This document shows positions 26,836-34,988 of a DNA stretch of 46,951 bases, in pieces; the stretch's first letter is position 1; every line of letters starts with the position of its first letter. Under the pieces are notes generated by a model that did no database searches, was not told the DNA's origin, and was given only the letters and a program-made list of their open reading frames with translations. Origin of the DNA: Terriglobales bacterium (GTDB taxonomy: Bacteria; Acidobacteriota; Terriglobia; Terriglobales; SCQP01); contig JANWJU010000053.1 of assembly GCA_025451775.1 (NCBI GenBank), positions 1-46,951 of the forward strand, in the 5' to 3' direction. A program made the translations under genes and the position numbers.

Positions 26836-27819
26836 ATGGTTTGGAACGAGCCCAACAACCTCTCGCACTGGAACTTTGGTTTGGACCCGCAGTGGCGGCG
26901 CTTCGCCGACATGGTGTTGGCGGCGGTGGCGGCGGTGCGCACAGCGCGGCCACGGTTGCGCCTGGTGCTCGGCGGGATCTCGCCCATCGACCCGGGCTTT
27001 CTCCGCCTTTTGGCCAGCTACGGCGTGGTGGGCGCCGTGGACCGGATCGCGGTGCATGGGTTCCCGCTGGACTGGAACCACTGGCCTCTGGAAGCCTGGC
27101 CGCGCAAGCTGGAGGAGGTGGAGGCGGTGTGCGGCGTGCCGGTGTGGGTGAGCGAGGCCGGAGCGTCGTCGTTCGGATCCGAGACCGTGCAGGTGCTGGG
27201 GCTGGAGACGACGGCGCGGTTGCTGGCGGGGCGGGTCGAGCGCGTGCACTGGTACAGCCTGCTGGATTTGCCATCCGCCTGGGAGGCGACGACCCGGCAC
27301 CGGGAGAGCGAGGGATCGGCCTATTACCGCCACTATTACATGGGCTTGGTGCGCGCCGACGGTACGCCCAAGCCCGCCTGCAGCAGCTTCCCCGCCGAAT
27401 TCGGGCTCTGCCAGTGGTTTCACTTCGAGGATCCGCGGCTGGAAGAGGCGGTGGGCTGGATGCGGCGGCTGGGGGCGCGGTACGTGCGTACCGGACTGAG
27501 TTGGGCCGACTGGTACCGGCCGGGAGCGGTGGCGTGGTTCGATCGCCAGATGCGCGCCCTCGCCGAATTCGAGGTAACGCTCACGTTGTGCTACACGCCC
27601 GCCCATCTGGGACTCGAGCCGCACTACGCCGCGCCGCCGCGGGAACCGGCGGGGGTGACGGAGTTTGCCGCCTTCGCCGCCTGGGCGGCGCGGCGCTATG
27701 GCGGCGCCGCCGTCATCGACCCCGCCGCCGGGGACCCACGGGCGCGGGCGGCCACGGAAAAAGCGGCCATGGTCTGCTGCGCGGCGGAGCCGGAGCCCTG
27801 CCCGGAGCCCTGCCGATGA
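26836..27819 (+). CDS. Clan GH-A glycosidase-like protein with rotated barrel order
   Basis: 327 residues from the ATG at 26836; a TTG at 26821 with GGTGGGGG upstream is an alternative. It begins with the acid/base motif of clan GH-A enzymes, WNEPNN (Glu5), then VLGGISPID, DRIAVHGFPLDWN and the nucleophile segment PVWVSEAG (Glu107). These are strands beta4 to beta7 of a glycosidase barrel, closest to GH39-like beta-xylosidases. After about residue 190 come segments that should stand first: RYVRTGLSWADWYRPG, VTLTLCYTPAHLG and FAAFAAWAARRYGG, i.e. beta1 to beta3, and the protein then ends. I recall related proteins with the same order, so this may be a family trait. It is the first gene of a coupled operon (ATGA overlap with the epimerase). 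No signal peptide. Confidence 0.7.
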   Translation: MVWNEPNNLSHWNFGLDPQWRRFADMVLAAVAAVRTARPRLRLVLGGISPIDPGFLRLLASYGVVGAVDRIAVHGFPLDWNHWPLEAWPRKLEEVEAVCGVPVWVSEAGASSFGSETVQVLGLETTARLLAGRVERVHWYSLLDLPSAWEATTRHRESEGSAYYRHYYMGLVRADGTPKPACSSFPAEFGLCQWFHFEDPRLEEAVGWMRRLGARYVRTGLSWADWYRPGAVAWFDRQMRALAEFEVTLTLCYTPAHLGLEPHYAAPPREPAGVTEFAAFAAWAARRYGGAAVIDPAAGDPRARAATEKAAMVCCAAEPEPCPEPCR

Positions 27820-29027
27820 GCACCGGCAACGGCCATGCGCCCCGCGTGCTCATCACCGGGGGAGCCGGGTTCCTGGGTTCCCACCTCGCTGACCGGCTAC
27901 TCAATGCCGGCTACCAAGTGCGCCTGCTCGATAACCTCGATCCCCAAGTCCATCCCCAGATGGATGCCACGTTCCAGGACCGGCGCCCGCCTGCCTATCT
28001 GAGCCCGGAGTCGGAACTGCGCGTGGGCAGCGTGCTGGATGAACGCGCCGTGGCCCAGGCGCTGGAAGGGGTCACGGTGGTGGTGCATTTCGCCGCTGTG
28101 GTGGGGGTGGGCCAATCCCATTATCAAATCGCCCGCTATAGCCAGGTGAACCTGCAGGGCACGGCGGTCTTGCTGGAAGGGCTGCTGCAGCGCCAGCGGC
28201 AGCCGGGATCGGGGTTGAGCCGGCTGCTGGTGGCGGGTTCCATGTCGGTGTACGGCGAGGGGCGGTATTGGTGCCCGGGTTGCGGGGTGAGCCGCACAAG
28301 CGCCGGGCGTTCGCTCGCCCAACTCCGCCGTAAACAGTGGGAGGTGCTGTGCGGCGCCTGCGGCGCCGAACTGGAGCCGCAGCCCACCGACGAATCCAAA
28401 CCGCCGCAACTCGGGTCCATGTATGCCCTCACCAAACATGCACAGGAGCAAATGTGCCTGCTGTTTGGGCGCACGTACGGCGTGCCCACCGTGGCGCTGC
28501 GGTTCTTCAACGCCTATGGACCGCGGCAGGCGCTCACCAACCCCTACACGGGGGTAGCGGCGGTTTTCGCGGGCGAGCTGCTGGCCGGGCGCCGTCCCCA
28601 AGTGTTCGAGGATGGCCGCCAGCGGCGCGACCTGGTCAGCGTCCACGACGTGACCACCGCCTGCCAGGCGGCGATCGAACGCGCTGGCATCGAGGGCGAG
28701 ACCTTCAATATTGCCAGCGGCGAGACGCTCACCGTCGCCGAGCTGGCAGAGGAGTTGGCGCGGGCCCTGGACGTGCCACTGCAGCCCTTCATCACCCGGC
28801 ACTTTCGCCAGGGTGACGCGCGCCACTGCATCGCCGATATCAGCGCCGCGCGTGCCCGCCTCGGCTTCGCTCCGCGCGTCCGCCTGGCCGACGGGATGCG
28901 CGAACTGGCTACCTGGTTGAGTCAACAGTCACCTCGGCTGCCGGACCCGGCACGCCGCCCGCCGGCCGCATCCGGAGCGCAGGCGCGTGCCATTCAGGAG
29001 TTACGCGGTTTCGGCCTCACCGGCTAA
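27816..29027 (+). CDS. NAD-dependent nucleotide-sugar epimerase with zinc-ribbon insert
   Basis: 403 residues; the ATG overlaps the preceding stop (ATGA). It is an extended SDR: nucleotide motif TGGAGFLG (14-21), active-site YALTK (Tyr203, Lys207) with Ser/Met SMSVYGEG (142-149) before it, then LRFFNAYGPRQ and DGRQRRDLVSVHDV. Between strand and active site it carries two Cys pairs, CPGC (153-156) and CGAC (179-182), separated by 22 residues: a likely structural zinc ribbon. This layout resembles dTDP-L-rhamnose 4-epimerase-type proteins, though UDP-sugar substrates cannot be excluded. It presumably supplies a sugar donor to the transferases downstream. The C-terminal 30 residues are Pro/Ala-rich. 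Confidence 0.88.
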   Translation: MSTGNGHAPRVLITGGAGFLGSHLADRLLNAGYQVRLLDNLDPQVHPQMDATFQDRRPPAYLSPESELRVGSVLDERAVAQALEGVTVVVHFAAVVGVGQSHYQIARYSQVNLQGTAVLLEGLLQRQRQPGSGLSRLLVAGSMSVYGEGRYWCPGCGVSRTSAGRSLAQLRRKQWEVLCGACGAELEPQPTDESKPPQLGSMYALTKHAQEQMCLLFGRTYGVPTVALRFFNAYGPRQALTNPYTGVAAVFAGELLAGRRPQVFEDGRQRRDLVSVHDVTTACQAAIERAGIEGETFNIASGETLTVAELAEELARALDVPLQPFITRHFRQGDARHCIADISAARARLGFAPRVRLADGMRELATWLSQQSPRLPDPARRPPAASGAQARAIQELRGFGLTG

Positions 29028-30288
29028 GCACGGAGACGGTATTCACCTGCTTATTACCAGCGATGGCGCCGGCGGCGTTGGCATCCACACCGAGACCCTG
29101 GCGGCGGCGCTGCAAGCGCGCGGCCACCGCGTCACCCGCGCCTGTTGGGGCACGCCCTCCCCAGGATGGTCAGCCGCCGGCGCTGACCTTCTGTTGCCGG
29201 GACCGTTGGAGTGGGAGAGTGAGCGCGATCTGCCCGCCCTGGAGGCGAGCATCGCCGCCGGACGCGCCACCCTCGCGCATTTCGCCGCCCATGCCCCTGA
29301 CCCGATCGATGTGCTGCACTGCAACCAGTTCGCCTGGGCCGGCGCCGTGCCGGGCGTCCCCAGCGTGGTCGCGGCCCACAGCGACGTGGTCTCGTGGTGG
29401 CGCGCCGTGCACGGCACGGCGCCGCCGGCCAACGAATATCACCGCTGGTACATTCACCTCGTGCGGCAGGCGCTCGAGCAGGCGGCGGCGGTGGTGGCGC
29501 CGACCCAAGCCGCGCTCGCCGACTTGCGGGAGAGCTACCACTGGCAGGGCGCCGCCACCGTGATTGCGCATGGCAGCGACTTTCCCACGGCAGCAACTGG
29601 AGGCAGCTTGGGGATGCCACGAGCAGAGCGGGGCAACGAACGGCAGTGCCGCTCGTGCGCCGCCAATCGAAGCCCGCCCTCAAGCGACCAGCACCGGGGC
29701 CCCCAGCGCGCAGCGCAGGGGTGGCAGCGGGAGCGACCAAGCGAAAAGTGGCGAGCCACCACCAGGCCGCGGCAGGGGGCGGTGTGCGCCGGACGCCTGG
29801 GGGATGCCGGCAAGCAGGCCCACCTGCTGCTGCAGCCCGGCTTGCCGCTGCTGGTCACACTGGCGGGGACACCGCCGCCCGGTGTTGGCCGTGGCCGCAC
29901 CAACCTTCCCGGCGTGCATTATGCCGGCCCTCTCGGCCGGCAGGCGATGGCAGAGCTGCTGGCGCGCAGCCGTATTTATGTCGCGCCCAGCCGCTACGAG
30001 CCGTTTGGGCTAGCGCCGCTCGCGGCGGCGCGCGCCGGCTGCTGCTTGCTGCTCAACGACCTTCCCAGCTTCCGCGAAACCTGGGGGGCGGCGGCCTACT
30101 ACTTCGCCCGTAACGACGGCAGCGACCTGCGGCGCTGGCTGCAACGCCTCGCCGCCAATGATGCGCTGGCGGCGGCGGGCGCCGCCGCCGCGCACCGCCG
30201 CGCCCTGGCTTTGAGCGCGCCGCGCATGGCCATGGCCTATGAGGCGCTGTACCAGCAGATCAGCCCCGGGGTAACGACGCCAGCCTAA
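28987..30288 (+). CDS. Glycosyltransferase (GT4-like) with in-frame insertion
   Basis: 433 residues from a GTG at 28987 that overlaps the epimerase by 41 bases. The N-terminal GT-B half is clear: LITSDGAGGVGIHTETLAAALQARGHRV, DVLHCNQFAWAG, VVAAHSDVVSWW, VVAPTQAALADL. The C-terminal donor half resumes at VCAGRLGDAGKQAHLLL and contains IYVAPSRYEPFGLAPLAAARAG, with the E-X7-E-like donor site reduced to EPFGLAPLAAA. Between them, residues about 202-265 are an Arg/Gln/Ser-rich stretch with no family counterpart, encoded by palindrome-rich DNA that shares an exact 20-mer with an intergenic repeat. The frame is kept, so the enzyme may still fold. The sugar and acceptor are unknown. Confidence 0.82.
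   Translation: MPFRSYAVSASPAKHGDGIHLLITSDGAGGVGIHTETLAAALQARGHRVTRACWGTPSPGWSAAGADLLLPGPLEWESERDLPALEASIAAGRATLAHFAAHAPDPIDVLHCNQFAWAGAVPGVPSVVAAHSDVVSWWRAVHGTAPPANEYHRWYIHLVRQALEQAAAVVAPTQAALADLRESYHWQGAATVIAHGSDFPTAATGGSLGMPRAERGNERQCRSCAANRSPPSSDQHRGPQRAAQGWQRERPSEKWRATTRPRQGAVCAGRLGDAGKQAHLLLQPGLPLLVTLAGTPPPGVGRGRTNLPGVHYAGPLGRQAMAELLARSRIYVAPSRYEPFGLAPLAAARAGCCLLLNDLPSFRETWGAAAYYFARNDGSDLRRWLQRLAANDALAAAGAAAAHRRALALSAPRMAMAYEALYQQISPGVTTPA
29590..29780. repeat. In-frame palindromic insertion inside the glycosyltransferase gene
   Basis: About 190 bases between the two GT-B halves have a composition unlike the flanks and several dyads: CGGCA-G-TGCCG at 29641-29651, and CACGAG near 29617 matched by CTCGTG near 29653. 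They also carry the 20-mer GCGAAAAGTGGCGAGCCACC at 29741-29760, found inverted at 20899-20918. Boundaries are estimated from where the family sequence stops and resumes. Confidence 0.6.
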
Positions 30289-30298
30289 CGGGTTCTGT

Positions 30299-31462
30299 AT
30301 GGATATCCGCATCTTCGCCCACTCCTGGCTGTCGGATTGGAACCACGGCAACGCCCACTTTCTGCGCGGCTGGGCCGCCGCCCTTCTGCAGCGCGGCCAC
30401 CTCGTCCGCGCTTACGAAGGCATCGATGGCCCCTGGGGTGGATGGTCGCTATCCCATCTGTGGGCCGAACCGCACGGGCCACGTTCGGTGCGAAAGGCGC
30501 AGACCGCCTTTCCAGCGCTCGATGTCGGCTTCTACGCCCTCAACGGCGCCGGGGCCGAGGAACTTCCCGTGGTAGCCGCCTGCGGATGCCGATGGATCCG
30601 CGATTGGAGCGCGGAGTTGCGCGGCGCCGAGGTGGTCATCGTGCACGAGTGGAACCCCACGGAATTGTGGACGCTCCTGCTCGAACAGCGCCGCCGGCAC
30701 GGATTCCGGCTGCTTCTGCACGACACCCATCACCGCGCGCTCAGCCAGCCCGAGGAGCTGCTGCGGCTGCCTATCCGGGAGTTGGATGGCGTCCTCGCCT
30801 TTGGCGAGGGCTTGCGGCAAATGTATGAACGCTGGGGAGCGCAGCGCAGCTATACCCTGCACGAAGCCGCCGATACCGAGCACTTTCATCCGGACCCGCC
30901 TGCGCCCGGCACGCCCGCCGGCCAGCACCGCCAGGATGACTTGGTATGGATCGGCAACTGGGGCGACGACGAGCGCACACAGGCGTTGCAGGAGTATCTG
31001 CTGGCCCCGGCGCGTGGATTGCGCGTCCGCGCCTACGGCGTCCGCTATCCTGTCCGCGCGCAGCGGCAGCTCGCGGCCGCCGGCATCGCTTACGGAGGCT
31101 ATCTTCCCAACCTCGAGGCGCCGGCGGTCTACGCCGCGGCGCGGTTGAGCGTCCACATCCCACGACATCCCTACCGCGATGGTCTCACCGGCATCCCCAC
31201 CATCCGGGTCTTTGAAGCCTTGGCGTGCGGCGTGGCGCTGCTGTGCGCACCGTGGCAGGACGAGGAGGGACTGTTCACCCCCGGCGAGGATTTCCTCATC
31301 CTGCAAGGGAAGGAGGCGATGGTGGCGGCGTGCAAGCAACTTCTGCGCCATCCCGAGCAACGAAATCGCCTGGGGCAGCAGGGACGGGCCACCGTGTTGG
31401 CGCGTCATACCTGCGCCCACCGCGCGCGCGAGTTGGAGGCCATCTGCCAAGACCTGGATTGA
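30299..31462 (+). CDS. CgeB-like glycosyltransferase, first paralogue
   Basis: 387 residues from the ATG at 30299, 10 bases after the previous gene. GT-B type: N-terminal MDIRIFAHSWLSDWNHGNAHFLRGWAAALLQRGHLV, middle VIVHEWNPTELW and LLLHDTHHRA, C-terminal TGIPTIRVFEALACGVALLCAPWQDEEGLFTPGEDFLIL. The last block is the signature of the CgeB/YkvP-type transferase group (RVFEA-CG, then F-PG-D). It shares this architecture with the next two genes, so three diverged paralogues lie in tandem. CgeB in Bacillus is linked to glycosylation of the spore surface; here only transfer of a sugar to an unknown acceptor can be inferred. No membrane segment. Confidence 0.82.
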   Translation: MDIRIFAHSWLSDWNHGNAHFLRGWAAALLQRGHLVRAYEGIDGPWGGWSLSHLWAEPHGPRSVRKAQTAFPALDVGFYALNGAGAEELPVVAACGCRWIRDWSAELRGAEVVIVHEWNPTELWTLLLEQRRRHGFRLLLHDTHHRALSQPEELLRLPIRELDGVLAFGEGLRQMYERWGAQRSYTLHEAADTEHFHPDPPAPGTPAGQHRQDDLVWIGNWGDDERTQALQEYLLAPARGLRVRAYGVRYPVRAQRQLAAAGIAYGGYLPNLEAPAVYAAARLSVHIPRHPYRDGLTGIPTIRVFEALACGVALLCAPWQDEEGLFTPGEDFLILQGKEAMVAACKQLLRHPEQRNRLGQQGRATVLARHTCAHRARELEAICQDLD

Positions 31463-32661
31463 AGGGATTGAACCTCTACGTCTTTGGGTCGAGTTTGACC
31501 TCGGCCTTTTGGAACGGCGCCGCCACTTATTACCGCGGCCTATACAAGAACCTGCATCAGCTCGGATACCGCATTACTTTCGCTGAACCTGATATCTACA
31601 ACCGGCTGCAACACCGGGACTGGCCCCCGGGTGAGGATCCGCCCTACGCCCGCTGCCCGGTGTACCGCGGTCGGGCGGAACTGGAGGGCTGCCTGCGCGC
31701 GGCCCGCGATGCCGACCTGATCATCAAACATAGCGGCGTCGGCGCCGAGGATGAGTTTCTGGAAGCCGCGGTTTTGGATGCGGCGGCGGCCGCGCCGGCG
31801 GGCGCGCGGCCGCGGGTGGCATTCTGGGATGTGGACGCGCCGGCCACGCTCGCCGCCCTGGAAGCAGATGAAGCCGACGAAGCGGATGAAGCTGATGCGG
31901 CCGCACCCATGCCTGGCCTGCGCCGCCATCTGTGCAGCTACGATTTTGTGTTCACCTATGGCGGCGGCCCGCCGGTGGTGGAGCGCTACCTGCGGCTGGG
32001 AGCGCGGTGCTGCTATCCCGTCTACAACGGCCTTGATCCCGACACCCATTTTCCCGAGCCCCCGGTGGACGCCTGGCGGAGCGATGTGATGTTTCTGGGA
32101 CACCGCTTGCCGGACCGGGAGGAGCGGGTGCAGCGGTTTTTTTTGGGAGCGGCACGCCGGGATCCGCAGCATCAGTACCTGCTGGCGGGCGAAGGTTGGG
32201 AGGGGGCCGAGGTGGGCGCCAACGTGCGCCGTTGCGGCTACGTCAGCCCCAGCCAACATAATCGGCTGAACGCCTCCGCCCGCCTGGTCGTGAACCTCAA
32301 CCGCGACTCCATGGCGCGCGCCGGATTCTCGCCACCCACGCGGATCTTTGAAGCGGCCGGCGCGGCCGCGACGATCGTGAGCGATGCCTGGGCGGGGATG
32401 GCGCTCTTTTTTGAACCGGGACGGGAGATCCTCTTGGCCTCCGGTCCGGATGATATTCGCGACTACGCCGCCGGGCTTGCGCCCGCGGCGGCTGCGCTGA
32501 TGGGCCAACGCGCGCGGCAACGCGCCCTCGCCGACCACACCTATGCCCGCCGCGCTGCCCGCGTGCACCGCCTATTACACGCCGCCGCCGGGCCCAGCGC
32601 CGGCCTTGGTTCGGCATCGGCGTCGGCATCGGCAACCGGCCCGGCGCGGGTGGCGGCGTGA
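31459..32661 (+). CDS. CgeB-like glycosyltransferase, second paralogue
   Basis: 400 residues from a TTG at 31459 that overlaps the preceding stop (TTGA); a second TTG at 31468 (LNLYVFG) is equally possible. Family features: NLYVFGSSLTSAFWNGAATYYRGLYKNLHQLGY, FWDVDAPATLAAL, FTYGGGPPVVERYLRLGAR, VMFLGHRLPDREERV, and PTRIFEAAGAAATIVSDAWAGMALFFEPGREILL near the end. An acidic repeat EADEADEADEAD (about 135-146), encoded by four 9-base units at 31861-31896, interrupts the middle. The C-terminal tail is a Ser/Ala repeat (GSASASASATG). Translationally coupled to the next gene (GTGA). Confidence 0.85.
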   Translation: MKGLNLYVFGSSLTSAFWNGAATYYRGLYKNLHQLGYRITFAEPDIYNRLQHRDWPPGEDPPYARCPVYRGRAELEGCLRAARDADLIIKHSGVGAEDEFLEAAVLDAAAAAPAGARPRVAFWDVDAPATLAALEADEADEADEADAAAPMPGLRRHLCSYDFVFTYGGGPPVVERYLRLGARCCYPVYNGLDPDTHFPEPPVDAWRSDVMFLGHRLPDREERVQRFFLGAARRDPQHQYLLAGEGWEGAEVGANVRRCGYVSPSQHNRLNASARLVVNLNRDSMARAGFSPPTRIFEAAGAAATIVSDAWAGMALFFEPGREILLASGPDDIRDYAAGLAPAAAALMGQRARQRALADHTYARRAARVHRLLHAAAGPSAGLGSASASASATGPARVAA

Positions 32662-33815
32662 GTACGGCGGAGGCCACACGGAGTTTGCGGTTGGCCTTTT
32701 TTGGCCTCTCCCTCACCTCCTCCTGGGGCAATGGACACGCCACCACTTACCGCGGCCTCCTCGGCGGGTTGCGCTCCCGTGGCCATCTGATCGACTTCTT
32801 TGAACGCGATGTCGAGTGGTACGCGACTCATCGGGACCTTCCTTGCCCGCCGCAAGCCCGCCTGCACCTGTACGCCGATTGGGCACGGCAGCGTGCCCAC
32901 GCCTTGGAGGTGGCCCGCGCCGCCGATGCCGTGGTGGTCGGCAGCTACTACCCCGATGCGCTGCCCTTGTTGGACGCGCTCCTGGCCCGCCCCCATCCGC
33001 CCGTGTGCTTCTACGATATCGACACGCCGGTGACGCTACAGGCGCTGCAACGGCGGCAGTGCACCTACCTGCGCACCGATCTGATTCCAGAATTTGCCAT
33101 GTATTTCAGCTTCACCGGCGGCCCGGTGCTCAATGAGCTGTGTACCCGCTGGGGCGCCCGCCGTTCCGCCCCACTCTACTGTGCCTGCGACGTGCGCGAG
33201 TACGTCCCGCGGGATCAGTCGCCAGACCGGTTCCCGGGTCGATCACGGGATCAAGCGCCCCGTTCCGATGCGGTGCTCAGCTTCCTGGGCACCTACGCCC
33301 CCGACCGCGACGCCAAACTCAACCGGCTCCTGCTTGAGCCTGCCCGCCGCCTGCCTCAGCTCCGCTTCCGGGTGGCGGGCCCCATGTACCCCGCCACCGC
33401 GGCTTGGCCCGCCAACGTCGCGTACACGTCCCATCTTCCCCCGGCTTCCCATGCCGGCTTTTACGCCAGCACACGTTTCACGTTGAACTTGACCCGCCAG
33501 GCCATGGTTGAATCCGGCTACTCCCCCTCCATTCGCCTGTTTGAGGCTGCCGCCTGCGGCACGCCCATCATCTCTGACCCCTGGCCGGGGCTGAACGAGT
33601 TCTTTCGGCCGGGGCGCGAAATCCTGGTCGCCGAAGATACCAGCCAGCTCATCGATACCATCCTCCACGTCGATGCTGACGCGGCTCGAGATCTCGGCCG
33701 CGCCGCGCGCGAGCACGTGCTGGCGCATCACACCGGCGAACATCGTGCCGTCGAGCTGGAACGGTACGTCTACGAGGTATGCACGCCCGCTCTCTCCACA
33801 GTCACAGATAAGTAG
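32658..33815 (+). CDS. CgeB-like glycosyltransferase, third paralogue
   Basis: 385 residues, GTG start overlapping the previous stop. It is the most complete of the three: LRLAFFGLSLTSSWGNGHATTYRGLLGGLRSRGHLIDFFERD, VVVGSYYPDALPLLDALL, CFYDIDTPVTLQAL, FTGGPVLNELCTRWGAR, LSFLGTYAPDRDAKLNRLLLEPARRLP, and the donor-site block PSIRLFEAAACGTPIISDPWPGLNEFFRPGREILVA. It is last in the six-gene operon. No clear terminator follows: a 5-bp TGGCC-AAAA-GGCCA hairpin at 33825-33838 lacks a T-run. Confidence 0.87.
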   Translation: MSTAEATRSLRLAFFGLSLTSSWGNGHATTYRGLLGGLRSRGHLIDFFERDVEWYATHRDLPCPPQARLHLYADWARQRAHALEVARAADAVVVGSYYPDALPLLDALLARPHPPVCFYDIDTPVTLQALQRRQCTYLRTDLIPEFAMYFSFTGGPVLNELCTRWGARRSAPLYCACDVREYVPRDQSPDRFPGRSRDQAPRSDAVLSFLGTYAPDRDAKLNRLLLEPARRLPQLRFRVAGPMYPATAAWPANVAYTSHLPPASHAGFYASTRFTLNLTRQAMVESGYSPSIRLFEAAACGTPIISDPWPGLNEFFRPGREILVAEDTSQLIDTILHVDADAARDLGRAAREHVLAHHTGEHRAVELERYVYEVCTPALSTVTDK

Positions 33816-33949
33816 CTGAAGCTTGGCCAAAAGGCCACCTCCGCCCGGTCATCCTCCCGCTCGCACCGTCGCATCTTTAAAAAACAGTAACGGCCTTCCG
33901 CCGCGTTCCCAAAACACGGAAGGTGACTACGGCTACGGTGGCGACGGTG

Positions 33950-34969
33950 ATGATGGTGAGGTACTTTTTTATCCTCCTGCTTGTGATCGGTTTGATGGCG
34001 AGCGCTTCCGTGGCCCAGGAGACGCCTTCCCAATCGCCGCAGCGCGGCACCGAGGTCAACGGTCAAATCCAAGACAGCCAAGGTGCGCCCATTCCGGATG
34101 CGATGGTGCAACTCCACGATTCCAGTGGTGGCCTGCTCGCCGCTGGGAGGACCGATGGCCAGGGCCGGTTTGACCTCAACGTCGGCGGTCAAGTACCCTT
34201 CCGCATCGATGTCAGCGATGGCTCCGAACAGGAGTCGGCCAACCTGGATGCGTCCTCATTCGACAACTTCGTCATGCGTCTCTCCACCGTCCACGTCGTA
34301 TCCCCGGCGGTCACCTCTGACACCGTTGCGTTGAACGACCTGGAAGCGTCCAAAGCGGCCAAGGCGAAGCTGGCCAAGGCGGAAAAGGCGCTGGACCAGA
34401 GGCAGTTCGACAAGGCGTGGACGTTGGCCAATGAGGCCGTCCTGGCAGCGCCCGATTGGGGCAAGGCATACTTCCTGCGCGGCGTGCTCAACATGGAAAA
34501 CAAAGCCTATCCGGCGGCACGTGCCGATCTGACCAAATCGCTGCAAAAGAACCCGCACAATCCGGCGGCGCTCACCGAACTGGGCAAGCTCTACTCCACC
34601 ACCGGCGCCTACCAGCTCTCTGATGGCTACCTACGGCAAGCGCTGCAGTATCCCCCAGTCCTGTGGCCGACGTATTGGGAGCTGGCGACCTTGGATCTCG
34701 CTCGTGGAAAATATGCGGAAGCGGTTACGATGGCCACCAACGCCGAGTACTCGACGCCGCCAGCGCCGGCGAGCATCCACTATCTAGCGGGCGATGCCGC
34801 CTTCCACTTGGCCGAGTGGAACAAAGCCCGGCAGGAGTTCAGCAGCTACGTGGAACTCACGGCGCGGGATCCCAAATCAGTGGCTTGGGTCGGGAAGGCG
34901 CGTCAGTACCTGGCGCGCATCCCCGCTGCCACGCCAGCGTCGGCGCAGCCAGCGGCGCCGGCTCGCTAA
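33950..34969 (+). CDS. Secreted protein with carboxypeptidase-regulatory domain and TPR repeats
   Basis: 339 residues from the ATG at 33950. The frame is open back to a GTG at 33923, but this ATG places the signal peptide (VRYFFILLLVIGLMASASVAQ) at the N-terminus. About 32-110 is a CarboxypepD-regulatory-like sandwich (VNGQIQDSQGAPIPDAMVQLHDS, TDGQGRFDLNV). A Lys/Ala-rich helix and at least four TPR-like helix pairs follow (AEKALDQRQFDKAWTLANEAVLAAPDWGKAYFLRGVL, KAYPAARADLTKSLQKNPHNPAALTELGKLY and onward). The tail is Ala/Pro-rich. Probably a periplasmic scaffold; this combination is common in Acidobacteria. It stands alone between the sugar operon and fabF. Confidence 0.82.
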   Translation: MMVRYFFILLLVIGLMASASVAQETPSQSPQRGTEVNGQIQDSQGAPIPDAMVQLHDSSGGLLAAGRTDGQGRFDLNVGGQVPFRIDVSDGSEQESANLDASSFDNFVMRLSTVHVVSPAVTSDTVALNDLEASKAAKAKLAKAEKALDQRQFDKAWTLANEAVLAAPDWGKAYFLRGVLNMENKAYPAARADLTKSLQKNPHNPAALTELGKLYSTTGAYQLSDGYLRQALQYPPVLWPTYWELATLDLARGKYAEAVTMATNAEYSTPPAPASIHYLAGDAAFHLAEWNKARQEFSSYVELTARDPKSVAWVGKARQYLARIPAATPASAQPAAPAR

Positions 34970-34988
34970 GCGTCCACCCTGCCTGGCA

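Noticed and set aside
26724-27815. N-terminal extension of the epimerase fused through the glycosidase region
   Set aside because: The sequence in that frame is Gly/Arg/Ala noise and is the shadow of the glycosidase gene; the Rossmann motif starts right after the ATG at 27816.
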